The notes: generated from the letters alone by a model not told the origin. 7,316 bases of DNA from Alphaproteobacteria bacterium (GCA_017302755.1 JAFLCR010000119.1:1-7316), one strand, 5' to 3'; shown: positions 1-6,547, counted from the first letter of the stretch. Numbers and translations: made by a program.

Positions 1-30
1 AAAATTTTTGGTCGTCGGTCAGTTTAAAAT

Positions 31-60
31 TGTTATCCCGGCCTTTGTTGAGATGACGGT
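31..60 (-). repeat. Possible degenerate copy of the REPIN-family palindrome
   Basis: Read on the minus strand, the bases just after the stop codon of the gene at 750-61 align with one half of the repeat at 2726-2836: by hand about 19 of 28 positions agree with one gap, including the GTCAT start and the AAGGC...GGGA core. The inner arms pair poorly (about five pairs including a G-U wobble), so it would be a decayed copy. As at the lapA-like gene, the outer edge meets the upstream gene's stop codon. The rest of positions 1-60 is AT-rich with nothing else recognisable. Chance similarity is possible. Confidence 0.3.
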
Positions 61-750
61 CTAACCGAGGAAACGTCCTAATGGCTGTTGCTGTTCCCAA
101 CGGCTTGTCCAGGTCGCCGGTTCGGCTAAGGTTTCTTGCAGGGGTTGAATCTGGGTTCTGAGTGATGAAGGGAATTTTTCCATGTCGTCTTCATGCACGA
201 ACAGAGCTATGTGCTGGTTGTAAGCGCTGATCCGTGCCGGGGTGCCGTCCCGTGTGTAGCAGGGATCGCCTTTCTGGGTTAAGCTGAACGTGTCTTTAAA
301 GACAATGCCTGGGTTTAGCGGATGCCGGACCCATCCTGTTCCCGGAAGCTGATCGTCCCAATGCTGGCTTTTTCCACCCTGGATTAAGCCGGCTTCGTCC
401 AGCAAACGATGCAGTGATGCCTCAATCTGGTCACGGATGCCCGTGATCGCATTGGTTGGTCCATAAGCCAGTGCCATGGGCGTGCCAAGGGTTAAAATGT
501 TAAATGAAAAGGCTATCTGCTTTCCTTGGGTGCCTTGCTCATCTGTGTAATTATTGAGAGCTGTTTTGACCTGGAGAATCAGCGGATCGTCATCGTGGCT
601 AATGGCCGTTTCCCTGGCAAGCCTGAGATCGGTGTCATCGATGCGCAACGTATTATGCCGCTGCGAGTGCCCGCCTTGAAAAGCGTCTACAATTTCCAAT
701 AAATCCGTGAGGGACAGCAATATGGCTCTTTGTACTTCCTGGAGGGACAT
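61..750 (-). CDS. Hypothetical protein, 229 aa, lower-GC gene in the trpA position
   Basis: I do not recognise this family. The frame opens with ATG at 750-748 and ends at TAG (63-61). Upstream there is only a weak Shine-Dalgarno match, AGG about 9 bases before the ATG. The product looks soluble: no signal peptide, no clear membrane segment, one Cys (164). An N-terminal helix-like stretch (residues 1-24) precedes an acidic patch with DDD at 53-55. A hydrophobic segment sits near 79-97, an amphipathic helix-like stretch at 105-121, and a Trp/Pro/Gly-rich part at 131-150. The C-terminus is Gln-rich and hydrophilic. Three 60-base rows counted by hand give 45-58% GC, against 65-80% for two rows in trpB, which suggests a different origin. 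It lies co-directional with the trp genes but is set apart by 101 AT-rich bases, so it probably has its own promoter and is not part of the trp unit. That it is a real gene is likely; its function is unknown. Confidence 0.7.
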   Translation of the reverse strand: MSLQEVQRAILLSLTDLLEIVDAFQGGHSQRHNTLRIDDTDLRLARETAISHDDDPLILQVKTALNNYTDEQGTQGKQIAFSFNILTLGTPMALAYGPTNAITGIRDQIEASLHRLLDEAGLIQGGKSQHWDDQLPGTGWVRHPLNPGIVFKDTFSLTQKGDPCYTRDGTPARISAYNQHIALFVHEDDMEKFPSSLRTQIQPLQETLAEPATWTSRWEQQQPLGRFLG

Positions 751-780
751 TGGTGCTACCTGTGCGATGTTGGCTGCTAT

Positions 781-814
781 AGTATATTCTTGAAATTTTA
801 CAGTAATTTGACAA
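781..814 (-). promoter_or_regulatory. Candidate sigma-70-type promoter for the gene at 750-61
   Basis: On the minus strand TTGTCA (814-809, five of six to TTGACA) is followed after 17 bases by AAGAAT (791-786, four of six to TATAAT). A better -10 match, TATACT (786-781), lies directly after it but would be 22 bases from that -35. The segment is distinctly AT-rich between two genes and is the obvious place for a promoter. This is pattern matching only. Confidence 0.35.
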
Positions 815-851
815 GTTCTGTGACTGAAGAGCCATCAGCCAAGCAGTTGTT

Positions 852-2066
852 TTAAAGCGCTATCCCAAGAGCCTTGGCGGCGGTGAAGATGTCCTTATCG
901 CCGCGGCCGCAAAGATTCATGATGATGATCTCATTCTTGCCCATCGCCGGGGCGAGCTTGAGGACGTGGGCCAGGGCGTGGCTCGGCTCGAGCGCGGGGA
1001 TGATGCCTTCGAGCTTGGCGAGTTTCTGGAAGGCGCTCAGCGCTTCGTCGTCGGTGACGGCGGCGTATTCGACGCGGCCGATATCCTTCAGCCAGGAATG
1101 CTCGGGGCCGACGCCGGGGTAGTCGAGGCCCGCGGAGATGGAGTGGGTGTCGAGGATCTGGCCGTTCTCATCCTGCATCAGGTAGCTTTTGCAGCCGTGC
1201 AGTACGCCGGGCTGGCCGGCGGTGAGCGGGGCAGCATGGTCTTTCGTGTGCACGCCCTTGCCGGCGGCTTCGACGCCGATCATCTTCACCCCGTTATCTT
1301 CGAGGAAGGGGTGGAACAGGCCGATCGCGTTCGAGCCGCCGCCCACCGCGGCCACCAGCGCGTCGGGGAGGCGGCCTTCGGCCTTCTTGATTTGTTCCCT
1401 CGCTTCGCGGCCGATGACGGACTGGAAATCACGCACCATCATGGGGTAGGGATGCGGGCCGGCGGCGGTGCCGATGAGGTAATAGGTGTCGTCGACGTGG
1501 GCGACCCAGTCGCGGAGCGCATCATTCATCGCGTCCTTGAGCGTCTGGTTACCGCTTTTCACGGGGACGATTTCCGCGCCCAGCAGTTTCATGCGGAACA
1601 CGTTGGGGCTTTGGCGTTCCACGTCCTTCGCGCCCATGTAGACGATGCACTGCATGCCGAACAGCGCGCAGACCGTAGCCGTTGCCACGCCGTGCTGGCC
1701 GGCGCCGGTTTCGGCGATGATGCGCTTCTTGCCCATGCGCTTGGCGAGCAGCGCCTGGCCGATGCAGTTGTTGATCTTGTGTGCGCCGGTGTGGTTCAGC
1801 TCATCGCGCTTGAAGTAGATTTTCGCGCCGCCGAGTTCGCCTGTCAGGCGCTCGGCAAAATAGAGCGGCGAGGGGCGGCCAACATAATGCTCCAGGTAGT
1901 ATTCGAATTCCTTGCGGAAGGACGCATCCTTGCGCGCGGCTTCGTAGTGCTTTTCCACCTCCAGGATCAGCGGCATCAGGGTTTCGGCGACGAAACGCCC
2001 GCCGTACTCGCCGAAATAGCCTCGGGAGTCGGGAGCGGCGTTGGAGCGGAGGCGGAGTGTCGTCAT
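852..2066 (-). CDS. trpB: Tryptophan synthase beta subunit
   Basis: TrpB is the PLP-dependent cytosolic enzyme that condenses indole with L-serine to make L-tryptophan, normally in an alpha2-beta2 complex with TrpA. The 404-residue product has the usual length. Visible landmarks are the N-terminal [15 protein letters not shown] stretch (16-30), the HTGAHKIN motif with the PLP-binding Lys at 97, AETGAGQHG with the catalytic Glu at 119 (22 residues on, as K87/E109 in the Salmonella enzyme), the phosphate-binding GGGSN loop at 242-246, and LCGRGDKD near 385-392. I chose the ATG at 2066 because it begins the conserved N-terminus and overlaps the trpF stop by four bases (ATGA), a translational-coupling arrangement; a longer frame to 2222 only adds out-of-frame trpF sequence. 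An AAGG sits three bases upstream. The stop is TAA at 854-852. No trpA follows, which is unusual because TrpB activity normally depends on it. Identification is essentially certain. Confidence 0.98.
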   Translation of the reverse strand: MTTLRLRSNAAPDSRGYFGEYGGRFVAETLMPLILEVEKHYEAARKDASFRKEFEYYLEHYVGRPSPLYFAERLTGELGGAKIYFKRDELNHTGAHKINNCIGQALLAKRMGKKRIIAETGAGQHGVATATVCALFGMQCIVYMGAKDVERQSPNVFRMKLLGAEIVPVKSGNQTLKDAMNDALRDWVAHVDDTYYLIGTAAGPHPYPMMVRDFQSVIGREAREQIKKAEGRLPDALVAAVGGGSNAIGLFHPFLEDNGVKMIGVEAAGKGVHTKDHAAPLTAGQPGVLHGCKSYLMQDENGQILDTHSISAGLDYPGVGPEHSWLKDIGRVEYAAVTDDEALSAFQKLAKLEGIIPALEPSHALAHVLKLAPAMGKNEIIIMNLCGRGDKDIFTAAKALGIAL

Positions 2067-2707
2067 AGGCCTTTCGCAATGCGGACGAATTCGCGGATCT
2101 TCTCGAGCGATTTGCGGCCCGGTGCGAACTCGACGCCGGAGGAGACATCCACCATCGTCGCCTTGGTGGCGGCGACGGCTTCGGCCAGGTTGGTGGCCGT
2201 GAGGCCGCCCGAGAGCATCCACGGGGCGGGTATATCGCAGCCGCCCAGGATGCGCCAGTCAAAATGCAGGCCGTTGCCGCCGGGAAGGCCGCCCTCCGCC
2301 GGAGGCGGGGCGTCGAAGAGGAGGATATCGGCGTCGTTCGCGAAGACGGTCACGTCCTCCAAGTCTTTGAGGTCGCGCAGGGGGAGCGCCTTGATGATGC
2401 CGCAGCCGTACTTCTTCCTGATTTCGCGCAGGCGTTCGGGTGGCTCGTCGCCATGGAGCTGAAGGAAATCTGGATTCACGGAATGGAACCAGGGTTCCAG
2501 CATGGCGTCGGAGGCGTCGACCGTCACCACCACCAGGTTGATGTCCTCGCGAAGCTCGGGGCTGAGCCAGCCGGCCACACGCTGTGGCAGGACATGGCGC
2601 GGCGAGCGCGGGAAGTCGATGAAACCCGCGAAATCCGCGCCCGCGTCGCGCACCGCCTTCAGGGTGGGCGCGTCGGAGATGCCGCAGATTTTGACGTTGA
2701 GGGGCAT
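2063..2707 (-). CDS. trpF: Phosphoribosylanthranilate isomerase
   Basis: TrpF isomerises N-(5'-phosphoribosyl)anthranilate to the CdRP intermediate of tryptophan synthesis, as a cytosolic TIM barrel. The 214-residue product has normal length. It shows KICG at the first strand with the catalytic Cys at 8, the FPRSPRHV loop (32-39), QLHGDE (83-88), LLFDAP with the probable general-acid Asp at 132, GGNGLHFDW (143-151), and the phosphate-binding SGGL (166-169) and DVSSGVE (187-193). I place the start at ATG 2707-2705 because the family normally begins a few residues before KICG. The same frame reaches an ATG at 2755, but those 16 extra residues are encoded by the palindromic repeat. I see no strong Shine-Dalgarno site at the chosen start, so translation may be modest. 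The stop overlaps the trpB start. The gap to the upstream lapA-like gene is 128 bases and is almost all repeat. Confidence 0.96.
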   Translation of the reverse strand: MPLNVKICGISDAPTLKAVRDAGADFAGFIDFPRSPRHVLPQRVAGWLSPELREDINLVVVTVDASDAMLEPWFHSVNPDFLQLHGDEPPERLREIRKKYGCGIIKALPLRDLKDLEDVTVFANDADILLFDAPPPAEGGLPGGNGLHFDWRILGGCDIPAPWMLSGGLTATNLAEAVAATKATMVDVSSGVEFAPGRKSLEKIREFVRIAKGL

Positions 2708-2725
2708 GATGGCGCGAATCAAGTT

Positions 2726-2836
2726 ACTGTCATTCCCGCGAAGGCGGGAATCCATACTCCCTGAAGGTGGGAGTCACCGCAAGTGCTTAATTTTTAGTCC
2801 GTGGTTATGGATTCCCGCCTTCGCGGGAATGACAGT
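2726..2836. repeat. REPIN-like inverted pair of palindromes
   Basis: Positions 2726-2756 and 2806-2836 are perfect inverted copies of 31 bases, separated by 49 bases. Each copy contains its own palindrome, ATTCCCGC / GCGGGAAT with a four-base GAAG or CTTC loop (2732-2751 and 2811-2830). This is the well-known family of ATTCCC...GGGAAT intergenic repeats of proteobacteria, here in the head-to-head form called REPIN. It fills 111 of the 128 bases between the lapA-like gene and trpF, and its outer edge overlaps the last base of the lapA-like stop codon. In RNA it could fold as two small hairpins or as one long stem. It might end or attenuate transcription, or protect upstream mRNA, but no T-run marks a standard intrinsic terminator. 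Confidence 0.9.
2756..2774. repeat. Imperfect third palindrome inside the REPIN-like element
   Basis: ACTCCC (2756-2761) and GGGAGT (2769-2774) pair as a six-base stem around a seven-base loop. The segment aligns with the flanking palindrome with a one-base gap and a few transitions, keeping the GAAGG core. It looks like a diverged third copy of the same unit, though it could be coincidence. Confidence 0.5.
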
Positions 2837-3153
2837 TATGTGTATTTGGGCAATTTATCCCGTTGTTCGGCTTTGAGAGAGGCCAGTTCGTTATGCAGGG
2901 CGTCGACCTTGCGGCTCTGCTCCCTCGCCACGAAGCGCCAGCGCAGGGCGCTATTCAGCGTCACCAGCCAGCCGATGATGAAGCCGAAGAACGTCATGCC
3001 GAGCATGAGCAGGTATTTGGGAAGCATCACCTCGTAGGGAAGCGGGTAGAGACTCACATTCACGGTTTCCGCGTTGGAAACGGCCAGGCTCAGAACGAAC
3101 CCCGCCAGCGGCAGGATGATCAGCAGCCGCAGGATGTGGTAAAGCCGCTTCAT
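2836..3153 (-). CDS. LapA-domain (DUF1049) inner-membrane protein
   Basis: This 105-residue protein fits the LapA family (lipopolysaccharide assembly protein A domain, DUF1049), small inner-membrane proteins linked in Escherichia coli to the LapB/FtsH control of LpxC. It has a first membrane segment at about 7-26, a short periplasmic part with the family-like SNAETVNVSLYPLPYEV (26-42), a second membrane segment at about 46-66, then a basic RWR turn and a cytoplasmic helix likely to form a coiled coil (76-98). The ATG at 3153 has a strong ribosome site just upstream. It starts 12 bases after the ihfB stop, so the two are almost surely co-transcribed, and an ihfB-lapA pairing is common in proteobacteria. 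The stop is TAA at 2838-2836, its last base being the first base of the repeat element. Family assignment is fairly firm; the E. coli role is carried over by inference, and no lapB is visible here. Confidence 0.85.
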   Translation of the reverse strand: MKRLYHILRLLIILPLAGFVLSLAVSNAETVNVSLYPLPYEVMLPKYLLMLGMTFFGFIIGWLVTLNSALRWRFVAREQSRKVDALHNELASLKAEQRDKLPKYT

Positions 3154-3165
3154 GAAAACCCCTCC
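3154..3165 (-). promoter_or_regulatory. Strong ribosome binding site of the lapA-like gene
   Basis: On the minus strand the ihfB stop TAA is followed immediately by GGAGG, then seven bases, then the ATG of the lapA-like gene. The near-perfect Shine-Dalgarno site touching the upstream stop suggests efficient, coupled translation and confirms the start. Confidence 0.8.
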
Positions 3166-3450
3166 TTATTCGGAGGCGTTGATGCGCTCGCGCAGTTCCT
3201 TGCCGGTGCGGAAATAGATCGAATAACGCTCACCGACCTGAACTTCCGCGCCCGTCTTGGGGTTGCGGGCCTTGCGCGCTTCGCGCTTGCGCAGGGAAAA
3301 CGCACCGAAGCCGCGCAGCTCAACGCGGCGGCCTTCGCCCAGCGCGGCGACGATTTCGCCGAACACGGTGTTGATCAGCTTTTCAAGATCTTTGCTGCTC
3401 AAGTGCTTGTAGCGCTGCGCCAGTTTCAGTACCAGTTCGGATTTCGTCAT
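3166..3450 (-). CDS. ihfB: Integration host factor beta subunit
   Basis: IHF beta pairs with IHF alpha to make a nucleoid-associated heterodimer that bends DNA sharply at specific sites in replication, recombination and transcription. The 94-residue product has the family length and hallmarks: N-terminal MTKSELVLKLA, the RGFGAFSLR strand around 46-54 and the RNPKTG motif at 62-67, whose Pro 64 is the DNA-intercalating residue at the tip of the beta arm, and the C-terminal FRTGKELRERIN. The MTKSEL start and arm region fit IHF beta better than HU or IHF alpha. The ATG at 3450 is preceded by GAGAG at a normal distance. The sppA stop lies 50 bases upstream with no terminator-like structure between, so ihfB could be read from upstream as well as from its own promoter. 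Confidence 0.95.
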   Translation of the reverse strand: MTKSELVLKLAQRYKHLSSKDLEKLINTVFGEIVAALGEGRRVELRGFGAFSLRKREARKARNPKTGAEVQVGERYSIYFRTGKELRERINASE

Positions 3451-3500
3451 GTTGTCTCTCGAGTGTGGAGTAATGGATAGGGTTTACAACCTGTTCCCGC

Positions 3501-4439
3501 TTAAGGCAATCCCGGTTCCCACAGGGAAACCAGGCCGCTTTCGGGAATCTTCGCCTTGGTAAAGCCGAGCCACTGGAGGAGGCTCGACGATTCCAGCCAT
3601 TCTGTAGGCTCTTTTTTGATCTCAATTTTTTCTATTTTCAAGCCCGGTTTGATCTGTTTTTCCTTTTCGAGCCAGGAAACGGCGTCATCCTCGTCGCCGA
3701 TGGCGTCGATCAGCTTGTTGGCCACGGCCTGGCGGCCCGTATAGACGCGGCCGTCCGCCAGTTTTTTCACTTCCGCGATGGGCATTTTGCGGCCCTCGGC
3801 GATCTTGGCGATGAATACCTCGTAGAAATCCATGATCGTCTCGCGCACCATGGCCTCGGCTTCGGGGGTGAGCTTCTCGGTGGGCGAGGGGCTGGCTTTG
3901 AGCGGGCCGGACTTGATGGTGATAGGTGTGATGCCGAGCTTCTTCGACAGCTCGGTGAATTCCATGGACTGCATCAGCACGCCGATGGAACCGGTGATGG
4001 TGCCTTCCTGGGCGTAGATGCGCTCCGCCGCCACGGCGGTGAGGTAGGCCGCGGAGGCTGCGGTGCCGCGCATGACGGCCACGACCGGCTTCTTGGCTGC
4101 GATCTCATGAAGCTGGCGGTAGAGCATTTCTCCGCCGACCGTGGTGCCGCCCGGGCTGTCGATGCGCACGATGACGGCCTTGGCTTTGTTGTCCTCGGCG
4201 ATTTTCTTGATCGCCTCGTCGCGCAGCGGATCGTCAAAGATAATGCCTTCGACGTCGAGCCGCGCGATGTAGTCGCGGCCCAGCACGTTCACGCCGTCGC
4301 GGTTGCCGGGGATGTCGAGATAGGTTTCGGCCAGAACAAAACCGGCCAGGGTGAGGGCCGCGAGGGCGGCGATCCGCCACCGGGTCGCCTGGCGCTTGAG
4401 GCGGCTTCTATCCAGAAGGGTATCGGCGTTGACGGACAA
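3501..4439 (-). CDS. sppA: Signal peptide peptidase SppA, short S49 form
   Basis: SppA is a membrane-anchored serine protease of family S49 that degrades cleaved signal peptides. The 312-residue product is the short single-domain type, like Bacillus subtilis SppA, not the tandem-domain E. coli enzyme. One membrane anchor lies at about 22-38. The S49 core is clear: RIDSPGGT (92-99), GTAASAAY with the nucleophile Ser at 129, EGTITGSIGV (145-154), SGPLKASP with the general-base Lys at 181, and ADGRVYTG (228-235). The Ser-Lys distance of 52 matches S147/K199 of the B. subtilis enzyme. The start codon is TTG (4439-4437): it has AGAGGA upstream and no in-frame ATG gives a full protein. The C-terminal part after about 265 is Lys/Glu-rich and probably variable. 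The gene follows rpsA after 135 bases that carry a palindromic repeat pair. Confidence in family is high; the natural substrates are inferred. Confidence 0.95.
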   Translation of the reverse strand: MSVNADTLLDRSRLKRQATRWRIAALAALTLAGFVLAETYLDIPGNRDGVNVLGRDYIARLDVEGIIFDDPLRDEAIKKIAEDNKAKAVIVRIDSPGGTTVGGEMLYRQLHEIAAKKPVVAVMRGTAASAAYLTAVAAERIYAQEGTITGSIGVLMQSMEFTELSKKLGITPITIKSGPLKASPSPTEKLTPEAEAMVRETIMDFYEVFIAKIAEGRKMPIAEVKKLADGRVYTGRQAVANKLIDAIGDEDDAVSWLEKEKQIKPGLKIEKIEIKKEPTEWLESSSLLQWLGFTKAKIPESGLVSLWEPGLP

Positions 4440-4450
4440 GGGTTCCTCTT
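4440..4450 (-). promoter_or_regulatory. Ribosome binding site supporting the TTG start of sppA
   Basis: The minus strand reads AAGAGGAACCC directly before TTG at 4439. The GAGG core lies five bases from the codon edge after AA, a usual spacing, and supports this rare start codon over any downstream alternative. Confidence 0.7.
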
Positions 4451-4471
4451 AGGTGATGGGCCTTGCATATC

Positions 4472-4567
4472 CCTCCCCCTCGGAGGGGGAGGCTGGCGGG
4501 GGGTGTTAAGGATGTGGGGATTGCCGAGGCAACCCCCACCCCGACCCTCCCCCTCAGAGGGGGAGGG
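4472..4567. repeat. GC-rich inverted pair of palindromes between rpsA and sppA
   Basis: Two near-identical palindromes face each other. The first (4472-4492) has ten-base arms of the CCTCCCCCTC type around a single central base; the second (4545-4567) has eleven-base arms around one base. Beyond the arms, the right flank of the first and the reverse complement of the left flank of the second are both G-rich and similar, so the whole is an inverted doublet of the REPIN kind, from a family distinct from the one at 2726-2836. It starts eight bases after the rpsA stop (tandem TAA TAA, 4577-4572). The hairpins may protect rpsA mRNA or lower read-through into sppA; there is no T-run for a classic terminator. 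Confidence 0.85.
4533..4553 (-). other. Putative G-quadruplex motif in the rpsA 3' flank
   Basis: On the minus (mRNA) strand four G-tracts of 5, 3, 4 and 5 bases are separated by loops of one, two and one base, which meets the usual G3+ N1-7 rule. It lies partly inside the second palindrome of the repeat doublet, so it would compete with that hairpin. Folding is not shown. Confidence 0.5.
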
Positions 4568-4574
4568 GGCTTTA

Positions 4575-6359
4575 TTACTCCTCCGTTTCGTCGTCGGAGG
4601 CTTTCTTCGACTTCTTGGCGGCTTTCTTGGGCTTTTCCTCGCTCGCCATGTTCAGCTTGCCTTCGGCCAGCGCCGCGCCGAGGATATCGCCCAGGGAAGC
4701 GCCGGAATCGGTGGAGCCGTATTCGGCGATCGCCTTCTTTTCTTCTTCCATCTCGAGAGCCTTGATGGAGAGGGTCAGCTTGCGGGTCGTCTTGTCGAAC
4801 GCCGTCACCTTCGCGTCGACGCGGTCGCCCACGGCGAAACGTTCGGGGCGCTGATCGGAGCGGTCGCGCGCCAGTTCGTTGCGCTTGATGAGCGTGGTGA
4901 TGCCCTCGGACAGCTCGACTTCGATGCCGTCTTCCTTGATCGCCTTCACCGTGCAGGTGACGCTCTTGCCCTTCTTGAAGCCGCTCATCGCTTCTTCATG
5001 CGGATCCTTCTCAAGCTGCTTGATGCCGAGGCTGATGCGTTCCTTTTCGGTGTCGACGCCGAGCACCATCACCTTCAGGCTGTCGCCCTTTTTGTAGTTT
5101 TTGATGGCGGTGGCGCCGGGTTCGGACCAGGAGATGTCCGTCTCGTGCACCAGGCCGTCCAGGTCGTCGGTGAGGGTGACGAACAGGCCGAAATCGGCGA
5201 TGTTGGCCACTTTGCCTTCCAGGATGTCGCCTTCCTTATGGGAATCGGCGAACGCGGCCCAGGGGTTGGCTTCGCACTGCTTCATGCCGAGGCTGATGCG
5301 GTGCTTGTCGGAATCGATTTCCAGAACCACGACGTTCACTTCCTGGCTGGTCGAAACGATCTTGCCGGGGTGGACGTTCTTCTTGGTCCAGCTCATTTCG
5401 GACACGTGGACGAGGCCTTCGATGCCGGAATCCAGTTCCACGAACGCGCCGTAATCGGTGATGTTGGACACTTTGCCCTTATGCTTGGAACCGACCGGGA
5501 ACTTGCCGGCCACTTCCGTCCAGGGGTTGGCGTCGAGCTGCTTCATGCCGAGGCTGATGCGCTTGGTTTCGGTGTTGAACTTCGTCACCTGCACGCGCAC
5601 GGTCTGGCCGATGGAGAGCACTTCGGAAGGATGGTTGACGCGCTTCCAGGAGATATCCGTCACGTGCAGCAGGCCGTCCACGCCGCCGAGGTCGATGAAC
5701 GCACCGTAATCGGTGATGTTCTTGACCACGCCGTCCAGGATGTCGCCTTCGCTGATGCGGGTGAGCAGCTTGTCGCGCTCTTCCTGGCGGGATTCTTCCA
5801 GAATCACGCGGCGGGAAACCACGATGTTGCCGCGCTTGCGGTCCATCTTGAGGATCATGAACGGCTGCGGCACGCCCATGAGGGGGCCGACGTCGCGCAC
5901 GGGGCGGATATCGACCTGTGAGCCGGGCAAGAAGGCCACGGTGCCCTGGACGTCCACGGTGAAGCCGCCTTTGACGCGGCCGAAGATGGTGCCCATGACC
6001 TTTTCCTGGCGCTCGTGCGAGCGCTCAAGGACAGTCCATGCTTCTTCACGAAGCGCTTTTTCGCGGGAGAGCATCGCTTCGCCGTGGCGGTTTTCGATGC
6101 GTTCCAGGTAGACTTCCACCTTATCGCCGACCTTGATTTCAGGCGCTTCGCCGGCGCGGGAGAATTCGCGCAAGGGAACGCGACCTTCGGATTTCAGGCC
6201 GACGTCGATGACGACGGTATCGCGTTCAAGGGCCACCACTTCGCCGGTGACGACGGTGCCTTCGCTCTTCTCACCACGGGTGAGGCTCTTTTCAAAAATG
6301 TCAGCGAAGCTTTCCGAGGTTTCAAAATTTTCTTTCATAGCGGCGTTGGAGTTGGCCAT
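4575..6359 (-). CDS. rpsA: 30S ribosomal protein S1
   Basis: S1 binds mRNA on the small ribosomal subunit and helps initiate translation, chiefly on messages with weak Shine-Dalgarno sites or structured leaders. The 594-residue product carries six S1 (OB-fold) domains at roughly 34-99, 118-184, 205-273, 290-360, 377-447 and 464-533. The third and fourth are the most alike, both with NITDYGAF and a closing RISLGMKQ. The first two are more diverged, as usual for the ribosome-binding half. A Lys-rich then acidic tail follows (576-594). The ATG at 6359 gives a normal alphaproteobacterial N-terminus; GGA about 8 bases upstream is a weak ribosome site. An ATG at residue 8 has no better site. The stop is a tandem TAA TAA. 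In many alphaproteobacteria cmk lies just upstream; here a divergent gene does, so rpsA must have its own promoter in the 253-base gap. S1 often represses its own translation through the leader; no element for this is provable here. Confidence 0.98.
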   Translation of the reverse strand: MANSNAAMKENFETSESFADIFEKSLTRGEKSEGTVVTGEVVALERDTVVIDVGLKSEGRVPLREFSRAGEAPEIKVGDKVEVYLERIENRHGEAMLSREKALREEAWTVLERSHERQEKVMGTIFGRVKGGFTVDVQGTVAFLPGSQVDIRPVRDVGPLMGVPQPFMILKMDRKRGNIVVSRRVILEESRQEERDKLLTRISEGDILDGVVKNITDYGAFIDLGGVDGLLHVTDISWKRVNHPSEVLSIGQTVRVQVTKFNTETKRISLGMKQLDANPWTEVAGKFPVGSKHKGKVSNITDYGAFVELDSGIEGLVHVSEMSWTKKNVHPGKIVSTSQEVNVVVLEIDSDKHRISLGMKQCEANPWAAFADSHKEGDILEGKVANIADFGLFVTLTDDLDGLVHETDISWSEPGATAIKNYKKGDSLKVMVLGVDTEKERISLGIKQLEKDPHEEAMSGFKKGKSVTCTVKAIKEDGIEVELSEGITTLIKRNELARDRSDQRPERFAVGDRVDAKVTAFDKTTRKLTLSIKALEMEEEKKAIAEYGSTDSGASLGDILGAALAEGKLNMASEEKPKKAAKKSKKASDDETEE

Positions 6360-6429
6360 TGGATATTCCAGTCATGGTAAAGGGTTAGGGGTTGATACAA
6401 GACGGCCTGGGCCATCTGGAAGGCGGATA

Positions 6430-6456
6430 TGTATAAAGGAAATAGTCAAAAATCAA
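6430..6456 (-). promoter_or_regulatory. Candidate rpsA promoter elements
   Basis: On the minus strand TTGATT (6456-6451) precedes TATACA (6435-6430) by 15 bases, shorter than the preferred 17. They lie in the most AT-rich part of the gap, about 70 bases before the rpsA ATG, which would leave a leader of reasonable length. The match is modest. Confidence 0.35.
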
Positions 6457-6517
6457 GTTTTTAGACGTTTCGACAAGGAAAAATTCCGCTTGCATGGCTT
6501 ATCTAGGTTTTCCAGCC

Positions 6518-6547
6518 GGGTGCGGGGACAACGGGTAGGGGGAAGGG
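6518..6547 (+). other. Five-tract G-quadruplex motif in the divergent intergenic region
   Basis: The plus strand carries five G-tracts of 3, 4, 3, 5 and 3 bases (6518-6520, 6524-6527, 6533-6535, 6538-6542, 6545-6547) with loops of 3, 5, 2 and 2. This fits the canonical quadruplex pattern with one spare tract. It lies between the rpsA promoter area and the start of the plus-strand gene. Biological activity is not shown. Confidence 0.5.

Noticed and set aside
808..813. Perfect TTGACA on the plus strand
   Set aside because: No -10-like hexamer lies at a suitable distance and the strand downstream is antisense to trpB.
653..835. Minus-strand frame of 60 codons overlapping the start of the gene at 750-61
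   Set aside because: It overlaps a longer frame, its start has no convincing ribosome site, and the product shows no motif.
2067..2222. Extended N-terminus for trpB starting at 2222
   Set aside because: The added residues come from trpF read out of frame and have no match to TrpB; the ATG at 2066 begins the conserved N-terminus.
966..2462. Long plus-strand open frame of 498 codons opposite trpB and trpF
   Set aside because: It is antisense to two certain enzymes, its product is rich in Ala, Gly, His and Asp as expected from reversed high-GC codons, and it shows no domain.
4107..5921. Plus-strand open frame of 604 codons opposite rpsA and sppA
   Set aside because: It lies across two firmly identified genes and runs through the palindromic repeat; the composition is that of a shadow frame.
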